Shown here: positions 27,874-36,283 of the stretch, piece after piece
Position numbering within the stretch: position 1 is the first letter of the stretch
How the letters are laid out: each line of letters starts with the position of its first letter
Assembly: GCF_007828835.1 (NCBI RefSeq)
Contig: NZ_VIVL01000003.1
Location: 124,001 to 188,000 of the forward strand
Source of the DNA: Variovorax beijingensis
GTDB taxonomy: Bacteria > Pseudomonadota > Gammaproteobacteria > Burkholderiales > Burkholderiaceae_C
DNA: 64,000 nt
Reading direction: 5' to 3'
Position numbers and translations under genes: made by a program
The notes under the pieces: generated by a model
What the model saw: the letters and a program-made list of their open reading frames with translations, nothing else
What the model was told of the DNA's origin: nothing
Databases searched by the model: none

Positions 27874-28851
27874 GTGAGATTCAGCCGCGAAGAAATCGAA
27901 GACGCGCAGCGCACCGTCGGCGCCGCCATGCCACCGACGCCGCAATATGCATGGCCGCTGCTCGCGCGGCGCCTCGGCTGCACGGTGTGGGCCAAGCACG
28001 AGAACCACACGCCGGCGGGCGCCTTCAAGATCCGCGGCGGGCTGACCTATTTCGAGACGCTGGCGCGCGAGCAACCCGGCGTGCGCCATGCCATCAGCGC
28101 CACGCGCGGCAACCACGGGCAGTCGGTCGGCTTTGCGGCGCGGCGCCACGGGCTCGCGGCCACCATCGTGGTGCCGCACGGCAACTCGGTCGAGAAGAAC
28201 GCCGCGATGCGCGCGCTGGGCGTGCAGCTGGTCGAGCATGGCGACGACTTCCAGGCGGCCGCGGAGCATGCGGCCCTGCTCGCCGAACGCGACGGCATGC
28301 ACCGCGTGCCCTCGTTCCACCGCGAGCTGGTGCGCGGCGTGTCGACGGCGTATGTCGAATTCTTCAGCGCACTGAAAGATGCACCGCCCGACGTGCTGTT
28401 CATCCCGATCGGGCTGGGCTCCGGCTTCGCAGCCGCGGCCGCCGCGCGGGCGCACTGCGGCGTGTCGACCCGGCTCGTCGGCGTGGTGTCGGCGCATGCC
28501 ACGGCGTACCGCGATTCGTTCCGCGCAGGCCGGCCCGTCGAGTCGCCGGCCGGCACGCGGCTGGCCGACGGCATGGCCTGCCGCACACCGGTGCCTGAAT
28601 CGCTGGAGGTGATCCTGCGCGAGGCCGATGACGTGATCGCCGTCACCGACGACGAAGTGGCCGAGGCCATGCGCATTCTCTTCAGCGACACGCACAACGT
28701 GGCCGAAGGCGCAGGCGCCGCGGCACTGGCGGGCGCGCTCCAGCAGCAGGAGCGCTGGCGCGGGAAGACGGTGGGCATCTGCCTGAGCGGCGGCAATGTC
28801 GATTCCGGCATGTTTGCCGAGGTGCTGGGGGGCGTTGACGCGGCGGCCTGA
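27874..28851 (+). CDS. Threonine/serine dehydratase-like PLP enzyme (fold type II)
   Basis: A 325-aa enzyme. AKHENHTPAGAFKIRGGL holds the PLP lysine at residue 52; ISATRGNHGQSVGFAARRHG is the Asn-loop for the cofactor; IPIGLGSGFAAAA replaces the usual glycine-rich phosphate loop; CLSGGNVD is the C-terminal signature. There is no C-terminal ACT domain, so it matches catabolic, not feedback-inhibited, dehydratases. It should eliminate water and ammonia from threonine, serine or a hydroxy amino acid. The start is GTG 27874. It ends the forward run; its stop is 3 bases from the convergent creatininase stop. Confidence 0.88.
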   Translation: MRFSREEIEDAQRTVGAAMPPTPQYAWPLLARRLGCTVWAKHENHTPAGAFKIRGGLTYFETLAREQPGVRHAISATRGNHGQSVGFAARRHGLAATIVVPHGNSVEKNAAMRALGVQLVEHGDDFQAAAEHAALLAERDGMHRVPSFHRELVRGVSTAYVEFFSALKDAPPDVLFIPIGLGSGFAAAAAARAHCGVSTRLVGVVSAHATAYRDSFRAGRPVESPAGTRLADGMACRTPVPESLEVILREADDVIAVTDDEVAEAMRILFSDTHNVAEGAGAAALAGALQQQERWRGKTVGICLSGGNVDSGMFAEVLGGVDAAA

Positions 28852-28854
28852 ACG

Positions 28855-29682
28855 CTACGGCAGCGGCCCCGTACGGGCCGTATCCAGCGGCAGCCGAGAC
28901 ACCTCCGCCAGCAACAGTGCGAGCTGCTCCGCAGCCGCATCGACAACAGCCTGCCCGCGCGGCGCCGTCGCGGCGGCGGCGTTGCCCGCTGCGCCCTGCG
29001 CGTTGTAATCCTCCATGGCCCAGCCGAGCTTGGCGCTCTTGCCGTTGCCGAGAATCGCGTAGCCGGCCGCGCGCTGCTCGGAGGTCGAGCGGAAATTCTT
29101 CGCCTCGCCCATGCGCACCTGCTGCGGCGCCAGGGCCAGCATCATCGAGGTCTCGATCTCGCCCGCATGCACGCCGAAGCGGTGTTCGTGGGCGCCGAAC
29201 TGCGCGCCCGCATCGCCCAGCGGCAGGTTGAACCAGCTCACGCTGTAGACGATGAGGCCGTGCGCCGCGCGCAGCTCGCGCGCCACGATGTCCATCGCGC
29301 CCACGTGGCCGCCGTGCGCATTGAACAGCACCAGCTTCTTCACGCCGGCATGCGCCACGCCGGCGCCGATCTCCTTCCACATGCGGATCAAGGTCTCGGC
29401 CGACAGCGTGAGCGTGCCCGCGAAGCGCGCGTGCTCGGGGCTCAGGCCGATCTGCTGCGTCGGCAGGAACAGCACCGGCAGCGCGGCCGGCAGCAGCGGC
29501 AGCGCCGCGGCGACGATGCCGTCGGCCAGCACCGTGTCCACGCCCAGCGGCAGATGGGGCCCGTGCTGCTCGGTGGCGCCGAGGGGCAGCACCGCGACCG
29601 TGGCAGCCGCGTCGAGCGCCGCGAAATCGCGCGTGGTGAGCTGGGACCAGAAGCGGGGCAGGGAGGCCGGTTGTGCGTGCAT
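28855..29682 (-). CDS. Creatininase-family amidohydrolase
   Basis: A 275-aa metal-dependent hydrolase. VLPLGATEQHGPHLPLGVDT holds the first metal ligands (Glu, His, Asp), LVLFNAHGGHVGAMD the central His pair, and HAGEIETSMMLAL the catalytic Glu. Family members cleave C-N bonds in creatinine or formamide-type substrates, and the MftE branch trims a peptide. No mycofactocin precursor is nearby, so a small amide substrate is more likely. It is convergent with the amino-acid operon and transcribed from the pga side. Confidence 0.88.
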   Translation of the reverse strand: MHAQPASLPRFWSQLTTRDFAALDAAATVAVLPLGATEQHGPHLPLGVDTVLADGIVAAALPLLPAALPVLFLPTQQIGLSPEHARFAGTLTLSAETLIRMWKEIGAGVAHAGVKKLVLFNAHGGHVGAMDIVARELRAAHGLIVYSVSWFNLPLGDAGAQFGAHEHRFGVHAGEIETSMMLALAPQQVRMGEAKNFRSTSEQRAAGYAILGNGKSAKLGWAMEDYNAQGAAGNAAAATAPRGQAVVDAAAEQLALLLAEVSRLPLDTARTGPLP

Positions 29683-29965
29683 CTCGCGATCTTAGGCTGA
29701 GGCGCTGCCGGCGCCCAGATGGCCCGTGCGAAGCGCACGTGGAAGCCTCGATGCCCCTTGATCTGCGAATCAGTTCACGCTCTGGTCACATCTTTCATCG
29801 CTTGTGAGTAGTTTGTTAACAAACTCCCATAGAGTCACTTTCTAGGAACTTTTCAATACAGCTTTCGTGGCTTCGAGAAGTTCTGCCCTGAACGGCGATT
29901 CGCCGTGCAGGAGTGCTATCAAAGGGAGCAGAGTGTCAATCCACAAGAACGATGGAGGCACGGTC
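29683..29965. other. Divergent leader between creatininase gene and pgaABCD
   Basis: This 283-base gap is AT-richer than its flanks and holds the control region for the pga operon. It includes the palindrome at 29810-29825. The last 100 bases contain alternative in-frame GTG codons (29867, 29933) before the chosen pgaA start. I found no sigma70 pair with good spacing and no terminator. Confidence 0.5.
29810..29825. promoter_or_regulatory. Perfect 16-bp palindrome upstream of pgaA
   Basis: AGTTTGTTAACAAACT is its own complement over all 16 bases. It lies about 140 bases upstream of the pgaA start, in an AT-rich patch, and looks like the binding site of a dimeric regulator. An 11-base match to it (GTTTGTTAACA) occurs at 52218-52228 upstream of another gene. 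Confidence 0.55.
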
Positions 29966-32347
29966 GTGGCTGGACGCAATGCGGCGCCGGCCGACCCATG
30001 GCCTCGATACCTCACACAGGCTTTGCGGAAGCTGCCTCCGGTCGTCTGCCTGCTGGCGTTCGGCGCCTCCGCCGCACCGGCGGCCCCGGTTGCCATCGCC
30101 TCGCCCGCGGCGGCCGATCACGCTGCGGCCTCCTATACGCCGCAGCAACACGATGCATTGATTGACGCCTATCGCGCGAATCGCATCGCGCCGCTGCAGG
30201 CGCTGCAGCAGTTGAGAACATGGCTGGCGGCAGCACCGGGCCATGCCGAGCGGCAACGCATCATTTCCGACGCCGTGGCGATCGCTGCTGCAGACGGCCG
30301 GTTCGCCGATGCCGCGGCCCTGGGCCGGCAGGGGCCGCCTGCCAGCTTGCACGACTACGCGCTCGGCCCGCTGGCCCTGGCAGCGCGCCGTACGCAGGAC
30401 CTCGCGCTGCAGGGCGAGGCCATCGCCGTCTGGCGCGCCCGCCTGCCGGCTTCGCGCGATGCGCAGCGCGAAGCCGAACTGCTGCTGGCGTCGAGCGGCG
30501 CCGCATCTGCGGCCTTCGAGGAGGCCGAAGCAGCGGAGCGCGCGAATCCCGGCACCTTCATGGCGCTGGTCTTGTCCACGCTGCAACAGCAGGCGCTCGC
30601 ACAGCAACTGCGCTGGGCCGTGCTGGAGCGCGACGAGCGCATCGGCACGGCGCGCGTGGCCGCGCTCGACAAGGTGCTGGCGCAGCAGCAGATCGCGCTG
30701 GCCCGGCTCGATGCATCGGCACTGCACGCCGACCCTGCCGATGCCGATGCGTGGCGCTCCGTTCGCCTGCAGCTGCAGTCCGATCGGCTGCTGGCGCTGG
30801 TCGAGCGCGGCCGCCCGGCCGACGCCATTGCGCTGTTCGAGGCACTGCGCGCCGACGGATCGACCCTGCCGCCCTATGCGCTCGGCGCCGCGGCCCGCGC
30901 CTTCGCGCAGGAACGCCGCTCGGTCGATGCGGTGCCGCTGTTCGAGGCGGCTGTGGCCGGCAGCGGCCCGGCACTGCCGGCGGCTGATCCGATCTACCAG
31001 GGACTGGCCTACGCCTACCTCGATACCGGCCGCTTCGAGGACGCCGATGCATTGCTCGCGCGCATCGAAGGCGCCACGCCCGCCACGCTGCGCCTCGCGC
31101 CGGAAGCGGGCCTGCCGAATGGCGAGTACACCGAAGCGAACAGCATGCGCGCCATGCTGCTGCTCTACGGCGACCGGCATGCGCTCGCGCAGCGGCGCTT
31201 CGCGCTGCTGACCGGCGAAGCGCCTCTCAACGCCGAGTTCGCGGCCGGCGCAGGCCTGGCCGAACGGCTGCGCGACCACCCCGAAGCGTCGCTCGCGCGC
31301 TATGAAGCACTGGCCGCCGACCACCCGCACGACATCGGCGCACGCGCCGGCCATGTCGAGGCGCTGCTCGATGCCGGCGAATTCCGCGAGGCCCGCCGCC
31401 GCGCCGAATCGCTCGAGGCCGACGCACCCGACACCGCCCAGGTGCGCGACCTGGCCCGCAAGCGGCGCGCAGCCACCGGCCCGCGGCTCGACCTCGATGC
31501 CGAGGCAGCCTCCGGCGCCGCCGCCATCGCGAACCGCGAATGGCGCGTTGCGAGCCGGCTCAGCTCGGGGCTGATCGACGACGAATGGCGCATCTTCTAC
31601 GACCAGGTGCTGGGCCGCGCAGACACTTCGGACGGCAACGGAAACTGGGCACGCGGCGGCATCGGACTCGCCTGGCAGCGCGGCCGCTGGCTGGCCGAGG
31701 GCGCCGTGCAGCATTCGAACACCGGGCCCTATCGCACCAGCGCAGCCGCACGCGTCGACTACCGCGCCGGGGACGCATGGCGGCTCTCGGCCACCTTCGA
31801 CGGCGACAGCAAGGAACTGCCCTGGAAGGCACGCATTGCACGCATCGGCGCGCGCGACACCGGCCTGGGCGTGAACTACGTGGTCGACGAGTCGCGCCGC
31901 TTCGAGCTGCAATGGCAGCGGCTCGACTTCAGCGATGGCAACCGGCGCAACGGCCTCGACTTCACCTGGCGCGAACGCTGGGTCAGCACGCCGCGCTTCC
32001 AGCTCGAGACCCGGCTCGGCGCCGGCGCCAGCCGCGGCCGGCAGCAGGAGGCCGCGTACTTCAACCCGCCCCGCGATGCCAGCGCCCTGCTCACCGTGCG
32101 CGCGCAATGGCTCCACTGGAAAAGCGACGACAGGCAGTTCTTCCAGGCCGTGGAGATCGGCGGCGGCAGCTATCGCCAGGCCGGCTTCGGCACTGGCCCG
32201 CTGTGGAGCGTGCGCTACGAGCACAAGTGGAACCTGGGGCCGAAGCTGACCCTGCGCTACGGGCTGGGTATCTCCAGCCATCCCTATGACGGCGTGCGCG
32301 AACGGCAGCGCAGCGTCTTCCTGAATCTTTCGATGCCCCTGCCCTGA
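29966..32347 (+). CDS. pgaA: PGA export porin PgaA
   Basis: A 793-aa outer-membrane protein that exports partially de-N-acetylated poly-beta-1,6-N-acetylglucosamine. GTG 29966 is chosen because GGAGG lies 7 bases upstream and it leads into a signal peptide (LRKLPPVVCLLAFGASAAPA). Residues about 50-500 are Ala-rich helical TPR-like repeats (QGLAYAYLDTGRFEDADALL). From about 520 to the end is a predicted beta-barrel with alternating aromatic strands, ending RQRSVFLNLSMPLP, a typical final strand. It heads pgaABCD and its stop overlaps the pgaB start (TGATG). Confidence 0.92.
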   Translation: MAGRNAAPADPWPRYLTQALRKLPPVVCLLAFGASAAPAAPVAIASPAAADHAAASYTPQQHDALIDAYRANRIAPLQALQQLRTWLAAAPGHAERQRIISDAVAIAAADGRFADAAALGRQGPPASLHDYALGPLALAARRTQDLALQGEAIAVWRARLPASRDAQREAELLLASSGAASAAFEEAEAAERANPGTFMALVLSTLQQQALAQQLRWAVLERDERIGTARVAALDKVLAQQQIALARLDASALHADPADADAWRSVRLQLQSDRLLALVERGRPADAIALFEALRADGSTLPPYALGAAARAFAQERRSVDAVPLFEAAVAGSGPALPAADPIYQGLAYAYLDTGRFEDADALLARIEGATPATLRLAPEAGLPNGEYTEANSMRAMLLLYGDRHALAQRRFALLTGEAPLNAEFAAGAGLAERLRDHPEASLARYEALAADHPHDIGARAGHVEALLDAGEFREARRRAESLEADAPDTAQVRDLARKRRAATGPRLDLDAEAASGAAAIANREWRVASRLSSGLIDDEWRIFYDQVLGRADTSDGNGNWARGGIGLAWQRGRWLAEGAVQHSNTGPYRTSAAARVDYRAGDAWRLSATFDGDSKELPWKARIARIGARDTGLGVNYVVDESRRFELQWQRLDFSDGNRRNGLDFTWRERWVSTPRFQLETRLGAGASRGRQQEAAYFNPPRDASALLTVRAQWLHWKSDDRQFFQAVEIGGGSYRQAGFGTGPLWSVRYEHKWNLGPKLTLRYGLGISSHPYDGVRERQRSVFLNLSMPLP

Positions 32348-34386
32348 TGCGAACCAACCTGACCACCCTGCTGCGCGCGGCCATGGCCTGGCTGCTGCTG
32401 GCGCTCGCGCTGCCCGGCGCGGCCCAGCCGCTGCCGCCCGCCGATACCGACGACGGCCTGAGCTTTCGCGTGCTCTCCTTCCACGACGTGCGCAGCAACG
32501 TGCGCGCGAGCTTCGAGAGTTCGCCCGACGGCACCGCCATCGACGAGCGCAAGCTGGCCGAGGTGTTCGCCTGGCTGCGGCACAACGGCTACCACCCCAT
32601 CAGCCTGCAGCAGGCGATCGATGCGCGCGCCGGCGGCCGGCCGCTGCCCCCCAAGCCCGTGCTGCTGACCTTCGACGATGGCTACCGCAGCGCCTACACC
32701 AAGGTCTTCCCGCTGCTCAAGCGCTTCGGCTATCCCGCGCTGCTGGCGCTGGTGACCAGCTGGCTCGACGTGCCGGAGGGCGCAAGCGTTCCCTACGGCG
32801 ACAAGCCCGCGCCGCGCGGCGACTTCCTGCGCTGGAGCGAGGCCGCCGAAATGGCGCGCTCCGGCCTGGTCGAGCTGGCCAGCCACAGCCATGCCATGCA
32901 CAACGGCGTGCAGGCCAATCCACAAGGCAACATGCTGCCGGCCGCCGCCACGCACCGCTACGACCCGGCCACGGGCCGCTACGAGGACGACGACGCCTAC
33001 GTGCAGCGCATCGAATCCGACCTGCGCCGCAGCCGCGGCATCATCGAGGCCCGCACCGGCGCCAGGGTGCGCGCGATGGTGTGGCCCTACGGCGCCTACA
33101 ACAGCGCGGCATTGAAGGCCGCCGAGCGCGCGGGGATGCCCGTCACCTTCACCCTCGACGACGGGCCGAACACGGCCTCGGTGCCGCTGTCGCGGATCCG
33201 CCGCGCGCTGGTGGCCTACGACAACGAGGCGCCCGAATACGCCCGTCTGCTGAGCAGCCCCGTGGGCGGCGAGCTGCGGCCGGTCAACCGCGTGATGCAC
33301 GTCGACCTGGACTACGTCTACGACCCCGATCCGGCACAGCAGGAGCGCAACCTCTCGGCCCTGCTCGACCGCGTCGCGGCCATACGTCCGCGCGCCGTGT
33401 TCCTGCAGGCCTATGCCGATCCCGATGGCGACGGCGTGGCCGATGCGCTCTATTTTCCGAACCGCCAGCTGCCGATGCGCGCCGACCTCTTCGGCCGCGC
33501 GGCCTGGCAACTGCGTAGCCGCACCGGCGTGAAGGTCTATGCCTGGATGCCGGTGATGGCGTTTCGCCTGCCGGCGTCGAACCCGCTCGCGGCGCATACG
33601 GTACGCACCGCGGACGGCGGCACACCCGCGGACCGCTACCACCGGCTCTCGCCCTTCGACCCCGAAGTGCGTGCGCTGATCGGCGGCATCTACGAAGACC
33701 TCGCGCGCCATGCCTTCTTCGAGGGCCTGCTGTTCCACGACGACGCGATGCTGTCGGACGACGAAGACGCAAGCCCGCCCGCGCTCGCCGAATACGGTCG
33801 CTGGGGCTTGCCGGCCGATGTCGCGGCCATCCGTGCCGATCCGGCCCTGATGGCGCGCTGGACCCGTGCCAAGACGCGGTACCTGACGGCATTCACCCAG
33901 GAGCTCGCCGCGCGCGCGGGCGCATGGCGGCCCGGCCTGGAAACCGCGCGCAATCTCTATGCTCGGCCGATGCTCGAACCCGCGGCGGAACAATGGTTCG
34001 CGCAGGACTACGAAGCCGCGCTCGCGGCCTACGACTACGTGGCGCTGATGGCCATGCCGCGCATGGAGCGCGAGGCCGATGCGCAGGCCTGGCTCGCACG
34101 CCTTGCGCGCCGCGCGGCCGGCACGCCGCGCGGCCTGGACGGCACCGTCTTCGAACTGCAGGCACGCGACTGGCGCACCGGCCGGCCTGTGCCCGACGAG
34201 GAGCTCGCGCGCCAGTGGGCGCTGCTGCACCGCATGGGCGTGCGGCACCTGGGCTACTACCCCGACGACTTCCTCGCCAACCAGCCCTCGCTCGAGGTGG
34301 TGCGCCGCGCGATCTCGGTGCGCGCGCTGCTGCCGCGCGCGCTGCCCGCACTGGCGCCGCCGCCCGAAGAAGGCCGCTCGCCATGA
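32347..34386 (+). CDS. pgaB: Poly-beta-1,6-N-acetylglucosamine N-deacetylase PgaB
   Basis: A 679-aa periplasmic enzyme that removes part of the acetyl groups from PGA so it can be exported. A signal peptide (AMAWLLLALALPGAAQ) is followed by a polysaccharide deacetylase domain (about 45-290): VLLTFDDGYRSAYTKVF with the catalytic and metal Asp, and ELASHSHAMHNG with the H-x3-H metal ligands. The C-terminal half (about 310-650) is the PgaB-specific glycoside-hydrolase-like domain (VMHVDLDYVYDPDP, VKVYAWMPVMAF). Length and order match the E. coli type. It overlaps pgaA by one base and pgaC by four. Confidence 0.96.
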   Translation: MRTNLTTLLRAAMAWLLLALALPGAAQPLPPADTDDGLSFRVLSFHDVRSNVRASFESSPDGTAIDERKLAEVFAWLRHNGYHPISLQQAIDARAGGRPLPPKPVLLTFDDGYRSAYTKVFPLLKRFGYPALLALVTSWLDVPEGASVPYGDKPAPRGDFLRWSEAAEMARSGLVELASHSHAMHNGVQANPQGNMLPAAATHRYDPATGRYEDDDAYVQRIESDLRRSRGIIEARTGARVRAMVWPYGAYNSAALKAAERAGMPVTFTLDDGPNTASVPLSRIRRALVAYDNEAPEYARLLSSPVGGELRPVNRVMHVDLDYVYDPDPAQQERNLSALLDRVAAIRPRAVFLQAYADPDGDGVADALYFPNRQLPMRADLFGRAAWQLRSRTGVKVYAWMPVMAFRLPASNPLAAHTVRTADGGTPADRYHRLSPFDPEVRALIGGIYEDLARHAFFEGLLFHDDAMLSDDEDASPPALAEYGRWGLPADVAAIRADPALMARWTRAKTRYLTAFTQELAARAGAWRPGLETARNLYARPMLEPAAEQWFAQDYEAALAAYDYVALMAMPRMEREADAQAWLARLARRAAGTPRGLDGTVFELQARDWRTGRPVPDEELARQWALLHRMGVRHLGYYPDDFLANQPSLEVVRRAISVRALLPRALPALAPPPEEGRSP

Positions 34387-35666
34387 ACACCCTCCACGCC
34401 CTGTCCGAGGCGCTGCCACCGCTGCTGTTCGGCTTTGTCTTCTACTACCCCTTCTTCATGGCCTATGTCTGGATGGCGGGCGGGCTGTCGCATGCCTGGG
34501 TGTTCGAACGCCGGCGCGACGTCGAAATCGATCCGCTGGACCTGCTTGCGTCGCGCCCCCTGGTGACGGTGGTGGTGCCCTGCTTCAACGAGGCGCCCCA
34601 CCTGCGCGAAGTGATCGAGCAGCTGATGCGCACGCGCTATCCGAACTTCGAGGTGATCGCGGTCAACGACGGCAGCACCGACGGCACGGGCGAGCTGCTC
34701 GATGCGATGACGCAGGAATACAGCTGCCTGCGCGTGATCCACAACGCCAGCAACCAGGGCAAGGCCGTGGGCCTGAACACCGCCTGCCAGCTCGCGCGCG
34801 GCGAGTACATCCTGGGCATCGACGGCGATGCGCTGGTGGACGCCAACGCCATTGCCTGGATGCTGAACCCGATGCTGGAGTCCGAGCGCATCGGCGCCGT
34901 GACCGGCAATCCGCGCATCCGCACCCGCACCACGCTGCTCGGGCGCATGCAGGTGGGCGAGTTCTCCTCGATCATCGGGCTCATCAAGCGCTCGCAGCAG
35001 CTGGTGGGCACGCTGTTCACGGTGTCGGGCGTGATCGCGATGTTCCGCCGCCGCGCCGTGATCGACGTGGGCTTCTGGAGCCCCGACGTGCTCACCGAGG
35101 ACATCGACATGAGCTGGAAGCTCCAGCTCGGCGGCTGGCAGCTGCGCTTCGAGCCGCGCGCGCTGTGCTGGATCCTCATGCCCGAGACCTTGCGCGGCCT
35201 CTGGAAGCAGCGCCTGCGCTGGGCCGTCGGCGGCATCCAGACCATGCTGCGCTACACCACGCGCATCCTGCGGCCGCGGCAATGGCGCATGTGGCTGATC
35301 TATGCGGAGTACATGGTCAGCGTGGTGTGGGCTTATGCGATGGCGCTGGTGCTTGTCATCGGCTTCCTGCGGCCGTGGCTGCCCGCGGCGTCAGCTTGGC
35401 ATTCGGCGCTGCTGCCGCACTGGCAGGGCACGCTGCTGGCCATGACCTGCATCCTGCAGATGCTGCTGAGCCTGTGGATCGATCGCCGCTACGACCGCGA
35501 CCTGTTGCGCTATTTCGCCGGAACGATCTGGTACCCGATCGCTTTCTGGACCATCACGATGGCGGCCACCGTCATCGCCCTTCCCAAAGCCCTGATGCGC
35601 CGCCGCGGCAAGCGTGCGGTGTGGACGAGCCCTGACCGAGGAGTTTCCGATGCACCACCACCCTGA
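34383..35666 (+). CDS. pgaC: Poly-beta-1,6-N-acetylglucosamine synthase PgaC
   Basis: A 427-aa processive GT2 membrane enzyme polymerising GlcNAc from UDP-GlcNAc. An N-terminal membrane segment (LLFGFVFYYPFFMAYVW) is followed by the cytosolic catalytic domain. VVVPCFNEAPHLREV, AVNDGST, YILGIDGDALVD (DxD), VLTEDIDMSWKLQ (catalytic Asp) and KQRLRWAVGG (QxxRW) form the complete set of processive-synthase motifs. Two or more C-terminal membrane helices follow. ATG 34383 overlaps the pgaB stop. With PgaD it should be activated by c-di-GMP, as known for E. coli. Confidence 0.96.
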   Translation: MNTLHALSEALPPLLFGFVFYYPFFMAYVWMAGGLSHAWVFERRRDVEIDPLDLLASRPLVTVVVPCFNEAPHLREVIEQLMRTRYPNFEVIAVNDGSTDGTGELLDAMTQEYSCLRVIHNASNQGKAVGLNTACQLARGEYILGIDGDALVDANAIAWMLNPMLESERIGAVTGNPRIRTRTTLLGRMQVGEFSSIIGLIKRSQQLVGTLFTVSGVIAMFRRRAVIDVGFWSPDVLTEDIDMSWKLQLGGWQLRFEPRALCWILMPETLRGLWKQRLRWAVGGIQTMLRYTTRILRPRQWRMWLIYAEYMVSVVWAYAMALVLVIGFLRPWLPAASAWHSALLPHWQGTLLAMTCILQMLLSLWIDRRYDRDLLRYFAGTIWYPIAFWTITMAATVIALPKALMRRRGKRAVWTSPDRGVSDAPPP

Positions 35667-36201
35667 ATCCCACACCCCGCCGCCGGTACGGCGCCGCTCC
35701 TGGGGCCAGCCCAAAGGAGAAGAGCCGATCATCGATGCCGCGCGCATTTCGCTGCGCGCCTTCGGCAGCGGCCGCTCGCCGCGGCGCACGCTGGCCATGT
35801 ACCTGTGGCTGCGCGTGCTGCGCCCGGCCGTCACGGTGGCGATCTGGTTCTGCGCAGTCTGGTACGCATGGCCCTACGTGCTCGGCGCTCGCTCGCAGCC
35901 CGAGGTGCTGCACCTGCTGGGCCTCTATGCCACCGTGATCGGCGTGATCCTGGTCTCGATGCTGCTGATGGCGCCGTTCCGCCGGCTGCAGCAGTTGCGC
36001 GAGACGCCGCCGGACCAGGAGCAGTCGTCGCTGTTCGCGCTGGCCTCCTACATCGCGGTGCCGCCGGCGCGCCTGTCCACCTGGCAGCGCGCCCGCCAAT
36101 TGCTGGTGCACCACGACCGCGACGGTCAGCTGCGCCATGCCGAGGACGCGGCCCGCGGCCTGCCGGAGTCCGCGCTGCAAACGGCCGCCGCCGCGCGCTG
36201 A
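35650..36201 (+). CDS. pgaD: PgaD, c-di-GMP-responsive PGA synthase subunit
   Basis: A 183-aa inner-membrane protein. Two membrane segments are visible (VTVAIWFCAVWYAWPYVLG and LGLYATVIGVILVSMLLMAP), preceded by an EPIIDAARI segment and followed by a polar tail. PgaD partners PgaC and together they bind c-di-GMP. The start ATG 35650 has GAGGAG upstream and lies 17 bases inside pgaC. The C-terminal tail (about 65 residues) is longer than in the enteric protein. Confidence 0.88.
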   Translation: MHHHPESHTPPPVRRRSWGQPKGEEPIIDAARISLRAFGSGRSPRRTLAMYLWLRVLRPAVTVAIWFCAVWYAWPYVLGARSQPEVLHLLGLYATVIGVILVSMLLMAPFRRLQQLRETPPDQEQSSLFALASYIAVPPARLSTWQRARQLLVHHDRDGQLRHAEDAARGLPESALQTAAAAR

Positions 36202-36283
36202 CCGGTACGGCCGCATCGCTGCAGGGGTTTCGCGTCGGTGATTCAATCGCCCGGGTTCGCAGCAACCCTTCAAGGATTTTTCA

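Noticed and set aside
28856-28882. Hairpin between the convergent dehydratase and creatininase genes, considered as a terminator
   Set aside because: TACGGC/GCCGTA can pair, but no T-run follows on either strand and it lies within the creatininase coding end.
29936-32281. A 781-codon reverse frame opposite pgaA
   Set aside because: pgaA has a signal peptide, repeats and a barrel C terminus; the antisense product is low-complexity Ala/Arg/Gly.
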